This document shows, piece by piece, positions 49,278-59,398 of a stretch of 64,000 nt of DNA. Numbering within the stretch: position 1 is the first letter of the stretch; each line of letters opens with the position of its first letter. A program made the translations under genes and the position numbers. This DNA is from Pseudobacteroides cellulosolvens ATCC 35603 = DSM 2933 (GTDB lineage: Bacteria; Bacillota; Clostridia; Acetivibrionales; DSM-2933), in assembly GCF_001262605.1 (NCBI RefSeq), contig NZ_LGTC01000001.1:1536501-1600500 (forward strand), in the 5' to 3' direction. The notes under the pieces are model-generated. The model ran no database searches. It saw only the letters and a program-made list of their open reading frames with translations, and was not told the origin of the DNA.

Positions 49278-50423
49278 ATGAAAAAGTTGTTAGCAGTAAT
49301 ATTGGTAAGCATTATGATACTTGGCCTTGGGGCATGCGGTACCCCAGAAGAAACAAGCTCTTCACCAGATGCATCACCCGCTGCATCATCACCGGAATCA
49401 TCATCTTCTTCTTCACCTGATGTATCTGCAAAAGGTATGCTCATTGGTGTCGGCATGCCAACACAGTCACTTCAACGCTGGAACGAAGATGGTGCCAACA
49501 TGAAAGCTCAGCTTGAAGCAAAAGGATACAAGGTTGATCTGCAATATGCAAATAATGATGTTAACACACAGGTTTCTCAACTTGAGAATATGATCTTAAA
49601 GGGATGCAAAATTCTTGTTATTGCTGCCATAGACGGTTCGGCACTGACAAATGTTCTTAACAATGCACATAATGCAGGAATTAAAGTTATTGCATATGAC
49701 CGTTTGATAATGAATTCACCTTATGTTGATTATTATGCAACTTTTGATAATTTTAAGGTTGGTGTAGTCCAGGGAAAATACATTGAAAAGAATTTAGGAT
49801 TAAAAGACGGAAAAGGACCATTTAATATTGAGTTATTTGCAGGTTCTCCGAATGACAATAATGCAAATTACTTCTACAAAGGTGCTATGAGCATTTTAGA
49901 CCAATATATAAATAACGGTAAGCTGGTAGTATCAAGCGGACAGAAAGATTTTGCAAAAATCGCCATCCAGGACTGGGATTCAGCAAAAGCACAAGCAAGA
50001 ATGGATAACCTAATAACTGCCAACTATGCTGGTGGAAAAAAGCTTGATGCAGTACTTTCACCTAATGACAGCCTTGCAATAGGTATTGTTGCTTCACTTA
50101 AAAATGCAGGCTATGGAACAGATTCAAAGCCTTACCCTATCTTAACCGGACAGGATTGTGACAAACCTAATGTTAAAGCTATGATTAACAAACAGCAATC
50201 AATGTCCATATTCAAGGATACAAGAACACTTGCAACAAAGGTTGTTGAAATGGTTGATGCAATCTTAACAGGTAAGGAAGCTCCTGTAAATGATATTAAA
50301 ACTTATAATAACGGTTCAAAAGTTGTTCCTTCCTTCCTTTGTGATCCTGTATTTGCAGATGCAAGCAATTATAAGCAGATTCTAATAGACAGCGGCTATT
50401 ATAAGGAATCTGATTTAAAATAA
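49278..50423 (+). CDS. chvE: Sugar ABC transporter substrate-binding lipoprotein (ChvE/CbpA-like)
   Basis: The 381-residue protein has a lipoprotein signal (lipobox LGLGACG, Cys near 20), a Ser/Pro-rich spacer to ~55, then a type 1 periplasmic-binding domain (MLIGVGMPTQSLQRWNEDG, ILVIAAIDGSALTNVL, DAVLSPNDSLAIG, ILTGQDCD). It belongs to the ChvE/multiple-monosaccharide group. In C. thermocellum the CbpA cellotriose-binding protein is, as I recall, from this type of operon, so a cello-oligosaccharide ligand is possible. It is followed by the ATPase and permease genes. GGAGG precedes the start. Confidence 0.9.
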   Translation: MKKLLAVILVSIMILGLGACGTPEETSSSPDASPAASSPESSSSSSPDVSAKGMLIGVGMPTQSLQRWNEDGANMKAQLEAKGYKVDLQYANNDVNTQVSQLENMILKGCKILVIAAIDGSALTNVLNNAHNAGIKVIAYDRLIMNSPYVDYYATFDNFKVGVVQGKYIEKNLGLKDGKGPFNIELFAGSPNDNNANYFYKGAMSILDQYINNGKLVVSSGQKDFAKIAIQDWDSAKAQARMDNLITANYAGGKKLDAVLSPNDSLAIGIVASLKNAGYGTDSKPYPILTGQDCDKPNVKAMINKQQSMSIFKDTRTLATKVVEMVDAILTGKEAPVNDIKTYNNGSKVVPSFLCDPVFADASNYKQILIDSGYYKESDLK

Positions 50424-50488
50424 TATACATATTTTCTAAAACAAAAAAATAATAAGGTGAGTTTATAATCACACCTTAAACTTATATA

Positions 50489-50516
50489 AAGACGGACACT
50501 TGTAAGTGTCCGTCTT
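50489..50516 (+). terminator. Hairpin between binding-protein and ATPase genes
   Basis: A perfect palindrome (arms AAGACGGACAC / GTGTCCGTCTT) with no following T-run. Such intercistronic stems often let the binding-protein message outlive or outnumber the rest of the operon. A weaker stem (AAGGTG...CACCTT) precedes it at 50453-50476. Confidence 0.6.
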
Positions 50517-50595
50517 GTGAATTGCTTCAAATGCTTTCTACAATAATCTTATTTGAATTTAATAAGTTTATTATTTATTTCAAGGAGTTGATGGG

Positions 50596-52134
50596 ATGAA
50601 TGATACGATTTTGGAAATGAGTGAAATAACAAAATTTTTTCCAGGTGTAAAGGTACTGGATAATGTTAATCTAAGAGTCAAAACCGGTGAAATTCATGCT
50701 CTTGTAGGTGAAAACGGAGCAGGTAAATCAACGCTTATGAACATATTAAGCGGTATTTACCCTTATGGAAGTTACACAGGTGTAATCAAATTCAACGGTA
50801 AGGAATGCAGATTCAAAGGCATCAAGGACAGTGAGAAGGAAGGAATTGTTATAATTCACCAGGAGCTGGCTTTGATTCCCTACCTGTCAATCGCTGAAAA
50901 TATGTTTATAGGCAATGAAAGGGCAAATGCGGGAATAATTGACTGGGACAAAACCCATATCCAATCTGTTGAACTTCTAAGAAAGGTTGGACTGAATGAA
51001 AAATCAGACACATTAATAAAAAATGTAGGAGTTGGTAAACAGCAGCTGGTTGAAATTGCAAAGGCATTGGGAAAGGATGTAAAACTGCTAATTTTAGACG
51101 AGCCGACTGCCGCTCTCAATGAAGAAGAATCAAACAACCTTTTAAAACTGCTGTTAGAACTAAAAAATGACGGCATTACATCCATTCTTATTTCTCATAA
51201 ACTTAATGAAATATCAAGCGTTGCTGATTCTATTACCATAATACGTGATGGTTCTACTATAGAAACACTTATAAAGGGTACAGATTCCATAAGTGAAGAT
51301 AGAATTATAAAGGGCATGGTTGGAAGAGAATTAGTTGATCGCTATCCCAAAGGCTTTGCCAAGATAGGGAAAGTATTCTTTGAAATACAGGATTGGAATG
51401 TTTTTGACCCAATAATTGACGGTAAGAAAGTAATAAAAAATGTAAGCATTAACGTTAAAAAAGGAGAAATTGTAGGCATTTCCGGTCTTATGGGTTCAGG
51501 CCGAACAGAGCTTGCCATGAGCGTTTTCGGAAGATCCTATGGCAGACATATTACCGGAAAATTGATTAAGGACGGTAAAGAAATAACACTACATAATGTT
51601 AAAGAGGCTATAGACAACGGTATTGCATACGTGACTGAAGATCGTAAAACTTCCGGACTTATTCTTATTGATGATATTAAGTGGAACACCACTTTAGCCC
51701 GTCTTGATAAGATCTCTAGAAATCAAGTTATAGATGATAACAAGGAAATTAATGCTGTTGAGCAATACCGTAAAAAGCTCAACATTAAATCCTCCAGTAT
51801 CCTTCAAAAGGTAGGCAATCTGTCAGGTGGAAATCAGCAGAAGGTAGTCCTCAGTAAATGGATATTCTCCGATCCTGATGTACTTATTCTGGACGAACCT
51901 ACCCGTGGTATTGATGTTGGTGCAAAATACGAAATTTATACCCTCATAAACCAACTTGCCCAAGAAGGAAAATCAATTATCGTCATATCCTCGGAGTTAC
52001 CTGAAATACTCGGGATTTGCAACAGGATATATGTTATGAATGAAGGACGGATAGTGGGTGAATTAAACCGTGAAGACGCTTCACAGGAAGCTATAATGAG
52101 ATGCATTATGAAAAGCAATAGGGAGGTTGTATAA
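50596..52134 (+). CDS. mmsA: Sugar ABC transporter ATPase, two nucleotide-binding domains
   Basis: The 512-residue fused tandem ATPase has Walker [10 protein letters not shown] (~43-51) and Walker [13 protein letters not shown] in the first half, and GLMGSGRTE with signature [14 protein letters not shown] and [14 protein letters not shown] in the second. This is the layout of RbsA/XylG/MmsA proteins, which energise monosaccharide or short oligosaccharide uptake. The stop overlaps the permease start (TAATG), so the two are translationally coupled. Confidence 0.93.
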   Translation: MNDTILEMSEITKFFPGVKVLDNVNLRVKTGEIHALVGENGAGKSTLMNILSGIYPYGSYTGVIKFNGKECRFKGIKDSEKEGIVIIHQELALIPYLSIAENMFIGNERANAGIIDWDKTHIQSVELLRKVGLNEKSDTLIKNVGVGKQQLVEIAKALGKDVKLLILDEPTAALNEEESNNLLKLLLELKNDGITSILISHKLNEISSVADSITIIRDGSTIETLIKGTDSISEDRIIKGMVGRELVDRYPKGFAKIGKVFFEIQDWNVFDPIIDGKKVIKNVSINVKKGEIVGISGLMGSGRTELAMSVFGRSYGRHITGKLIKDGKEITLHNVKEAIDNGIAYVTEDRKTSGLILIDDIKWNTTLARLDKISRNQVIDDNKEINAVEQYRKKLNIKSSSILQKVGNLSGGNQQKVVLSKWIFSDPDVLILDEPTRGIDVGAKYEIYTLINQLAQEGKSIIVISSELPEILGICNRIYVMNEGRIVGELNREDASQEAIMRCIMKSNREVV

Positions 52135-53302
52135 TGGAAAAGATATTGGAGATATTCAGGAATAATATAAGGCAGTACGCAATGCTTATTGCACTTGTAG
52201 TAATAATGGTATTATTTCAAATATTAACTGATGGTTTGCTCTTACTGCCTCAAAATGTTGCAAACTTGATACTTCAGAACAGCTATGTTCTAATTCTGGC
52301 AATCGGTATGACCTTTTGCATAATTTCAAGCGGAAATGTTGACCTTTCAGTAGGTTCACTTTGTGCTCTATTAGGTGCAATATCAGGTACTTTTATAATT
52401 TCAATGAAAATGAATACAATAAGTGCAATCATACTTGTGATTTTAATAAGTGTAGTTATCGGCATTTGGCAGGGATTCTGGATTGCATATGTAAGAATAC
52501 CTGCATTTATTGTAACTCTGGCGGGAATGCTGATTTTTAGAGGTTTAACCAATACAATACTTGAAGGTGGAATAACACTTGCACCCTTTCCCGATGACTT
52601 TCAATTTATAAGTTCAGGTTTTATCCCGGACATATTCAGCAATTTAGTTACAGGTAAAAACTTTACAACACTCCTCACAGGCATCGCTATATCCATAATA
52701 TATATCCTGCTGGAAATCAGAAAAAGGAAGAGCCGTAAAAGCTATGGCTTTGAAGTATCGCCCTCGGCCTTATTTATTGCTCAGATTGTTATTGTTGTAT
52801 CTGCTATAAATTTGTTTTCGTACTCACTTTCTTCTTATAAAGGAATTCCGGTAATATTGGTGCTTATTGGTGCATTGATACTGATATATTCATTTATTGC
52901 ATCAAAAACCATACCAGGAAGGCATATATATGCAATGGGAGGCAATGAAAAGGCTGCAAAATTATCAGGTGTAAAAACAAATAAGATGTTATTTCTTACT
53001 TACATAAACATGGCTGTCTTGTCTGCAGTGGCAGGAATATGCTTTGCATCAAGACTTAATTCAGCTTCTCCTCAAGCGGGATTAAACTTTGAGCTAGACG
53101 CAATTGCCGCATGCTTTATCGGGGTGCGTCTGCATCAGGCGGAATTGGAACTGTTATAGGTGCCATAATAGGTGCACTGGTAATGGGTGTATTAAATAAT
53201 GGTATGTCAATAATGGGAGTTGGCAGTGACTGGCAGATGACAATAAAGGGTCTTGTACTTCTATTGTCAGTTGCTTTTGATGTATTGTCAAAGAGAAAGT
53301 AA
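52134..53302 (+). CDS. mmsB: Sugar ABC transporter permease, frameshifted
   Basis: The first frame (52134-53159) encodes a BPD_transp_2-type permease with about ten membrane helices (SSGNVDLSVGSLCALLGAIS, YAMGGNEKAAKLSGV). It ends in AACFIGVRLHQAELELL, an out-of-frame reading. Adding one G to the G4 run at 53121-53124 gives AACFIGGASASGGIGTVIGA and joins it to 53111-53302 (GVLNNGMSIMGVGSDWQMTI), completing a normal ~389-residue MmsB. If real, the last two helices are lost and transport is probably abolished. A base-call error is just as likely. Confidence 0.85.
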
Positions 53303-53309
53303 GTTCAAT

Positions 53310-53358
53310 AAAAGAGGATAAGACTGCTATATTTTATCAATCAGCCTTATCCTCTTTT
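53310..53358. terminator. Terminator after the ABC operon
   Basis: Arms AAAAGAGGATAAG and CTTATCCTCTTTT form a perfect 13-bp stem bounded by A and T tracts, so it can act in both directions. It sits 8 bp after the permease stop and also faces the convergent small membrane gene. Confidence 0.85.
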
Positions 53359-53426
53359 ACATGTTAATATTAAATACAGTATATTTATAAAAGCTATTTA
53401 TTATCTGCTACATATCTTTTTTATAA

Positions 53427-53747
53427 TCATGCGAAAATAGTTACAATTTCAAGTATAATAACTCCAACTGCCCAATACTGCATAGGAATAAAGAAAAATG
53501 TGTGCCTATTCCCTACTCGGCGTGTTTCACCTGTTGCTTGATTTGCATAAACTTCATTGGCATTTCTGTTGAAATATTTACCGACCTTCCAGATAATAAC
53601 TGATGAAAGAACAATAAATACATCTATAAACCAATTTCCTTTTGAGCCGGCGTTCCCTAAAAATATGCTGCCAATACCTCCTCCTATTAATGCCATTAAC
53701 ATTACAATTACAGGAGTAAGGATACCCCAGCCGCTCCAAATAATCAT
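53427..53747 (-). CDS. Small membrane protein of unknown function
   Basis: 106 residues from ATG 53747, preceded by GGGGGAGA. Two N-terminal hydrophobic segments (GILTPVIVMLMALIGGGIGS, WFIDVFIVLSSVIIW), a polar stretch with ATGETRRVGNRHTFFFIPMQ, and a C-terminal helix. The polar motif recalls small uncharacterised membrane proteins of Firmicutes and Bacteroidetes. It stands alone on its strand. Confidence 0.7.
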   Translation of the reverse strand: MIIWSGWGILTPVIVMLMALIGGGIGSIFLGNAGSKGNWFIDVFIVLSSVIIWKVGKYFNRNANEVYANQATGETRRVGNRHTFFFIPMQYWAVGVIILEIVTIFA

Positions 53748-53753
53748 TAACAA

Positions 53754-54274
53754 TCTCCCCCTTCATATTCCATTATATCACAAATAAATACATATTAAAG
53801 GACTTTTATTTACTGATTATATTTAAAGACAGAACAGGTCTGTATTAAAAGTATTAATAATCATACTTTTAATATAGACCTGCTCTGTCCTAAATAAGGT
53901 AGGTTTAATTTATAATCAAGAGAGATTAAGTTATGCTTTAGTATCCGTTCATATTAATTCCCCACCAAAAAATCAGTATTTAATTATGTTAAAACGATAT
54001 TACTCCCCTATTTTTATAGCCAAGGCCGATCTCTATTGAGCTCGATTTAATATTAAATCACTTCAACCCCTAAGAACAGATGTTATTTTTATATAATAGA
54101 TTGTTTATAGATATTTATATATATATAAATAATAAAGAGGCCTATTATTATACCAATTAATTATTTACATTTTTATACACTTCAATTATACTGATAAATA
54201 ACACAAAAACACACATTTACAAAAATTTTGTATAAAAATGTTTAATATACAATTATACGTTGGGAGAATTTTTT
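53754..54274. other. Intergenic region upstream of the glycosyltransferase
   Basis: AT-rich, no gene. It contains a strong palindrome (53828-53889) and a TATATATATAAATAATAA tract near 54115. No known RNA motif. Confidence 0.5.
53828..53889. repeat. Long hairpin with the TATTAAAAG core
   Basis: Arms GACAGA.CAGGTCT..ATTAAAAGTAT and the complementary half form a ~27-bp stem with few mismatches and an 8-base loop. The inner part (ATTAAAAGTAT/ATACTTTTAAT) matches the ends of the 48541 and 55459 repeats, so it may be an internally deleted derivative. It could also work as a bidirectional terminator. Confidence 0.65.
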
Positions 54275-55456
54275 ATGGCAAGAATTTTATTTGTAAATAT
54301 ACCGGCACACGGACATGTTAACCCCACTTTTCCACTGGTCCTGGCTTTCGTAAAAGCCGGACATAAGGTTGATTATCTGATATCGGAGAGTTTCAGGAAA
54401 AAGGTGGAATACTGTGGTGCCACATTTATTCCATATCTCACCCCGGTTGATATAGATTTCACCGATAGAAAATTTAATATTTTAAGGAATATACGTAAAG
54501 CTTTTAAAGAAATTGATGCCGGAATTAGAGAACTTGGTCCGCAATATGATGTTATATTATTAGGCGGAATGCACTATGATATAACCAAAATGGCAAAAGA
54601 GATTAAAAAACCCATTATCTTTTGTTCTGCTATATTTTTGATGAATGAGCAAACTCTCAATCATCTTGTAAAAATTGCAATAGGCATTCCTGCTCTAATT
54701 AGAGTTGTTGCACGAAATTCTATAACGAGAAAACTGCTGTCAAGGTTTCTTCTTTCACCACTTCTAGATTTAAAAATCAATGATTTACTTACTGCTATCG
54801 GACCTCAATCATCTACTTTAAACATCAATTTTACCAGTAACTACTTTCACCCCGAAGCATCAACATTTGACGATAAATGTCTATTTATAGGACCCTCGCC
54901 AACAATTTCATTAATGGATGATACATTTCCTATCAGCAAATTGGAAGACTCTAAGAAAAAAATAATTTATGCTACACTAGGTACGGCTTTTAATCGCTGG
55001 ACAGGTTTCTTCAAAAGTGTCATAGACGCATTCAAGGATAGTGAATATCTTGTAGTAATGTCCACAGGTAATAAAGAAACCATTAAGCTAATTGGTGATA
55101 TTCCTCAAAACTTTATTGTTCGTGACTTTGTACCTCAGGCCGAAGTTTTAAAGCATGCAGACTTATTTATTGCCCACGGAGGCATGGGAAGCGTTTCTGA
55201 CGGAATGTATCTGGGAGTACCTATGATTTTAGTCCCCCTTGGTGCAGACCAGTTTTTTAATGCTTATAGGTTACAGGAACTAGGTGCCGGAAAAGTGCTA
55301 AAAAAGCATGATGTAACTGCACAAAATTTAAGGCGTGAAGCAAAGCTTGTTATGGAAAATGATTCTTTCAAAGCAGCAGTAAAGAAAGTTCAACAATCCT
55401 TTATTAGTGCCGGCGGGCCGGATTTAGCTGTGAGAAAAGTCGAAGAGATGCTATAA
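54275..55456 (+). CDS. GT1-family (UGT/MGT-type) glycosyltransferase
   Basis: The ATG at 54275 follows GGGAGAA; an in-frame TTG at 54260 is less likely. The 393-residue GT-B enzyme has N-terminal FVNIPAHGHVNPTFPLVLAF and the nucleotide-sugar motif AHGGMGSVSDGMYLGVPMIL with PLGADQFFNAYRL. Bacterial relatives glycosylate macrolides, lipids or other small molecules. The acceptor is not predictable here and no biosynthetic cluster surrounds it. Confidence 0.88.
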   Translation: MARILFVNIPAHGHVNPTFPLVLAFVKAGHKVDYLISESFRKKVEYCGATFIPYLTPVDIDFTDRKFNILRNIRKAFKEIDAGIRELGPQYDVILLGGMHYDITKMAKEIKKPIIFCSAIFLMNEQTLNHLVKIAIGIPALIRVVARNSITRKLLSRFLLSPLLDLKINDLLTAIGPQSSTLNINFTSNYFHPEASTFDDKCLFIGPSPTISLMDDTFPISKLEDSKKKIIYATLGTAFNRWTGFFKSVIDAFKDSEYLVVMSTGNKETIKLIGDIPQNFIVRDFVPQAEVLKHADLFIAHGGMGSVSDGMYLGVPMILVPLGADQFFNAYRLQELGAGKVLKKHDVTAQNLRREAKLVMENDSFKAAVKKVQQSFISAGGPDLAVRKVEEML

Positions 55457-55458
55457 TA

Positions 55459-55588
55459 TATATTAAAAGTGTTATTAATCTTACATTTGTCAGAGCAAAT
55501 AACGAACGGTTTTAGCGGGATTTGCGATAGACAAATGTAAAAGATTTAACACTTTTAATATATTAAAAGTGTTATTAACCTTACATTT
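55459..55588 (+). repeat. Palindromic intergenic repeat, copy B plus an extra end
   Basis: 55459-55562 has inverted ends (TATATTAAAAGTGTT..TTACATTTGTC against GACAAATGTAA..AACACTTTTAATATA) around GCAAATAACGAACGG. It aligns with the reverse complement of 48541-48634. A second copy of the left end (ATTAAAAGTGTTATTAACC) follows at 55561-55588, overlapping the right arm, and ends ~20 bp before the next gene. Confidence 0.8.
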
Positions 55589-55610
55589 AATGTTCTTATT
55601 GGAGGTCAAT

Positions 55611-56066
55611 ATGAAAATTGCCATTAAAAGATCTGCACTTTATTCAAAGTGCATTAAAGAAATACCCGGAAAACTAACTGCTGGGAGAACATATAAAATT
55701 ATATACCAGTTTGATTCATTTTATTTCTACAAAGCTGATAATGGTGACATATTATGTTTCCACGAGTTTGACCAGGAGCTTGATATAGACTATTTATCTT
55801 CTGATGAAATAATTTCTACAGCACTTAAAGGAAATTTCTCAATGGAAAAGTATTTGAGATTTCCTTCCAAGCTTGAATACTTTTTACTTGATAATGATTT
55901 GGTCAATGATACTTTTGAAGTTGAGTACACAGGTAAGAAATATTTCAAGATTATTCCCACCGTAAGACATCTCTTTAGAATGTTTGAATTACATCAGACT
56001 TGGAATTGGCATTATGTCCATCAAATCGAAACTAAATCCTATTCTGATAAAACCTTTCAATGGTAA
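55611..56066 (+). CDS. Hypothetical protein, first of a coupled pair
   Basis: ATG at 55611 is chosen because GGAGG precedes it; the frame extends further up but without a ribosome site. The 151-residue product has no signal peptide or membrane segment. Features include YKIIYQFDSFYFYKADNGDI, FHEFDQELDIDYLSSDEI and many Tyr/Phe residues. I do not recognise it. The stop overlaps the next start (TAATG). Confidence 0.65.
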   Translation: MKIAIKRSALYSKCIKEIPGKLTAGRTYKIIYQFDSFYFYKADNGDILCFHEFDQELDIDYLSSDEIISTALKGNFSMEKYLRFPSKLEYFLLDNDLVNDTFEVEYTGKKYFKIIPTVRHLFRMFELHQTWNWHYVHQIETKSYSDKTFQW

Positions 56067-56311
56067 TGTTATCGCGATTAAGCGGCGACCATATGTTATG
56101 TTTTTGGGAAAAGCTCCATGGCAATATTAATGTAGGAGATATTATTGTATTCAACGACTTTTTTTATCAAACAGGTTTTTATAAGATAAAATCTCAATTT
56201 AAACCGGAAATTGATTTGCCGAAATTTGTAATCCATGACAAATACATTTGTATCAAGTGCAAATTTGATTATGGTGAAGACCTTGTCGGAATTGATGAGA
56301 TCCCTTTATAG
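56066..56311 (+). CDS. Hypothetical protein, second of a coupled pair
   Basis: The 81-residue product starts at ATG 56066, which shares an A with the TAA of the previous gene; an in-frame ATG at 56060 is also possible. It has VGDIIVFNDFFYQTGFYKIK and a C-terminal YGEDLVGIDEIPL. No known motif. Tight coupling suggests the two products work together. Confidence 0.6.
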   Translation: MLSRLSGDHMLCFWEKLHGNINVGDIIVFNDFFYQTGFYKIKSQFKPEIDLPKFVIHDKYICIKCKFDYGEDLVGIDEIPL

Positions 56312-56718
56312 TAATTAGATGACAGAATTTTTCAAAATCTGTAATTTTATTACCTTAACATGTCATATTATTTACAAATAACTAATTTTATGATATATTT
56401 GTTATAAATAGTAATTAAGTGATATTTAAATCATTACCAATCAAAAATAGTGTCTGCTATAATTCGTTCTTTGAAAACACGCAATATGTATGACGCTTTG
56501 ATAATTGTAACATTACATAAGATATACTTCTCCAGATTCGCACCAATATATAATAAATGTAAATATATCTATCCTTAAATAATAAAATAATTTGTTGTAA
56601 ATACATAAACTTACAATATATTATTTTTTTCTACTGCGTACCAAATTTTATATATAAAGTGTATATATGTAATTAAGTAATACATATAAGTTTATACTTA
56701 GAGGAGGTTGAATTTTTT
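56312..56718. other. Intergenic region upstream of the vWA operon
   Basis: 407 bp of AT-rich DNA. No gene, known riboswitch or clear hairpin. It should contain the promoter for the two surface genes that follow. Confidence 0.5.
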
Positions 56719-59376
56719 ATGGGGGAAAAAAAATATTTAACATTGAAAATTTTGATTTTTCTGCTGATAATGACTTTTGTTATGGGACAAGCATGTGTAA
56801 TAGGCTTTGGTGACGAACCCGGTAAAACTTTAAGTGATTTCTTAAAGATCACCAAGAAGATAACAAAAGAAGACGGTACAGCTTCAAACAATTATTATCT
56901 CGGGGAGATGATAAATGTCGAGTATACAATTAAAAGTGACGAAGTGACTTTAGACATACCAAAAGAAATAGCTTTTGTTATTGACTTGACTTCAAGTATG
57001 ACAGGAAAAACTTCAGGAAACAGCGGAGAAACGAGATTGGCAGCTTTGAAAAGGGTATTTTCCGATATTCTGAAAAAATGGAATATCCCCAATACAAAGA
57101 TGTGTTTAATTGGATTTGGACCTTTTGCAGAAACAATAACAGATTTAACGGATGCTACGCCAGATAAAATAAAAAATGAATTTATTTCTAAAGTTGACAA
57201 ATGGAATGAAAAAATTGAGGATGAAAAGAATAAAAATGGAAATAGCGATGCAACTCTTCGATCCGGAACAAATTTAGGAGATGGATTGAGGGCAGCATAC
57301 TATAAACTTCTTAATTCTGGCAATAATAAAGCTAAAAAATACATTATTACTTTGACAGATGGTGCACCAACGATGCGTACTGTTGATGATATCAATAGCC
57401 CCTACTTTGGCAAAGATGCAGTCACAGCCACTTCAACAAATCCAAAATATTACCCTGATAAGGCTGATGCTTATAATGTTAAGCCTTACAAAGATTATGC
57501 CTGTGAAGTTATGAAATATATGTATTCTAATTCACAGTCAATGAGCTTTACAAACTTTTTGATAGGTTTTGGTATTGAAAAAACTCAAGCAGAAACCATG
57601 AATGAAGTAGCAAAAGCAGGAAGAGCTTCTACTGTCGGTGATGTAAACGGAGATGGGAGCGATGATTACTTTTATCGCCCATCTAATGGAACAGAGCTTG
57701 AACAAGTTTTTAAAGATATACAAAAATCGCTTATAGACCCATTCGATTTTAGCCAGGCACAATTAGTTCAAAAATTTCCTGAAGAAAGTCTTGAATTGGA
57801 CACTAATAGTTTAAATGCTATACCCGGAGAGTTTTTGGACTTAAAAAATAATCAAGACATAAAAGTAGAAGAATCAAACAAATTATTAGTACCATTAAAA
57901 TTGACATTAAAACTAAAGGATGGAACCTTCAATAAATATACATTGGATCCTGGTGAAGTTAAATTTACAATTCGGTTTAGAGTTATAAAAACAGGCCAAA
58001 TTGATGTTGATCGTATTTCAGGGACTTTCCTTTTCCACAATCCGGTAACCCTTGAAAAGTACACCGCATTAACCTCTGACCAAATAAAGACCATTAATGT
58101 CAAACAAACTGTTAACTCAATCATAATGCCTCCGCTTATTGTTTTTGGCAATCAGAAAGAAGCTGCAAATGTGAATGCTGTTGTAAATCCTGCAAATGGT
58201 CTTGACACCCCCGACAGGCATTTGAAAAATTGGAGTATAGATAATAATGATAGCATTAATATCTTTGGTATTGAAGATGGAACACCAGATGACGTTTCTG
58301 CAAAAGTAATTTTAAAAAACGAAGCTCACGGTATCGGTGAAGTAACCACTGAATCATCAGGTTATGGATATGGTGCCAAAAACAGAGTTAAAGGTTCAGG
58401 AAGTGTTATATCCATTATGCCTCAAATACAAAATATTGAAATGAAGGTGGGTAAAACACAAGAAGTATCCATATCATCACTACTGCCAGATACATTATCT
58501 GCTGAAAATAAAAATAAATTTAATAAAGATGTGTCAAAAATAATGAATAACTACCATTACAACCATAAATATTTTAGTGAAGTTGCTGATGTTGATTCAT
58601 TAGATGGAAACACATATAAAATTTACCCTGCTGGCGAGGATAATTACTATATTGGGTTTGATAAAATAGCGGCGGCCAATTCATCTAAAGATACAACTGA
58701 TGTATCCTTAGGTGATGGCAGCAATTCCAGTTTTTCCGATGGAGTCTTGATTATAAAACCTGAAAAAGCTGAAGATGACAAAGTATATTACAGAATTTTT
58801 ACCGATGGTGACCTCTCCGTTAATCTTACAACAGACCAAAACGGCAAAAATATTTTATGGTGCAAAGGTAAATATCGCGGGGCTAATAAAGATATGCAGT
58901 TGTGGAAAATTGATTTAATGGAAGACGGAAATTATAAAATAACTTCCAAAATATCATCCATGTGCATTCAAAAATCAGGGTCAAAAATAACATTCAAGAA
59001 TTACTACGGTGATCAAACCCAGCGTTGGAAAGTTGAAAATATAGAGAATCAAAATAATTCAGCTATGACAGAAGAAAAAAACATTCAATCCATACTTAAG
59101 AATATAGAATTTGAAGCAGATGTATCCGGTCTGCCTATTGCAACTGCAGATAGTGCTGCCTCCGTAAAAATAGCTTTCGGTTCTGATCATACCAAGCTTT
59201 TGATAACAGGAAAAAAACCTACTGTACTTAATTCTAAAAAGTTAGATGACGGTAAAGTTATAATAACAGCTAATGTTATTTATAAAAACATCGGAATACC
59301 AGGTATAGAAGGCCATGCTTCAAAAGGTACAGTGACATTTGAAGCTGTAATTAATGATTTTATCGACGTAAATTAA
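56719..59376 (+). CDS. Secreted vWA-domain protein with ricin-like C-terminal lectin module
   Basis: ATG at 56719 has GAGGAGG upstream. The 885-residue protein has a signal peptide (KILIFLLIMTFVMG, cut near VIGFG). Its von Willebrand A domain at ~82-340 has metal-site residues in VIDLTSSMTG (Thr where Ser is usual), SGTNLGDGL and TLTDGAP. Ig-like regions lie at ~370-640. A beta-trefoil-like stretch at ~690-773 contains two QxW signatures (MQLWKI, QRWKV), as in ricin/CBM13 lectins. A last Ig-like domain ends the protein. It has no wall anchor of its own. The gene 22 bp downstream encodes an SLH protein, so the pair may form one surface complex. Confidence 0.85.
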   Translation: MGEKKYLTLKILIFLLIMTFVMGQACVIGFGDEPGKTLSDFLKITKKITKEDGTASNNYYLGEMINVEYTIKSDEVTLDIPKEIAFVIDLTSSMTGKTSGNSGETRLAALKRVFSDILKKWNIPNTKMCLIGFGPFAETITDLTDATPDKIKNEFISKVDKWNEKIEDEKNKNGNSDATLRSGTNLGDGLRAAYYKLLNSGNNKAKKYIITLTDGAPTMRTVDDINSPYFGKDAVTATSTNPKYYPDKADAYNVKPYKDYACEVMKYMYSNSQSMSFTNFLIGFGIEKTQAETMNEVAKAGRASTVGDVNGDGSDDYFYRPSNGTELEQVFKDIQKSLIDPFDFSQAQLVQKFPEESLELDTNSLNAIPGEFLDLKNNQDIKVEESNKLLVPLKLTLKLKDGTFNKYTLDPGEVKFTIRFRVIKTGQIDVDRISGTFLFHNPVTLEKYTALTSDQIKTINVKQTVNSIIMPPLIVFGNQKEAANVNAVVNPANGLDTPDRHLKNWSIDNNDSINIFGIEDGTPDDVSAKVILKNEAHGIGEVTTESSGYGYGAKNRVKGSGSVISIMPQIQNIEMKVGKTQEVSISSLLPDTLSAENKNKFNKDVSKIMNNYHYNHKYFSEVADVDSLDGNTYKIYPAGEDNYYIGFDKIAAANSSKDTTDVSLGDGSNSSFSDGVLIIKPEKAEDDKVYYRIFTDGDLSVNLTTDQNGKNILWCKGKYRGANKDMQLWKIDLMEDGNYKITSKISSMCIQKSGSKITFKNYYGDQTQRWKVENIENQNNSAMTEEKNIQSILKNIEFEADVSGLPIATADSAASVKIAFGSDHTKLLITGKKPTVLNSKKLDDGKVIITANVIYKNIGIPGIEGHASKGTVTFEAVINDFIDVN

Positions 59377-59398
59377 GGAAAAAATATACCAGGGGGAA

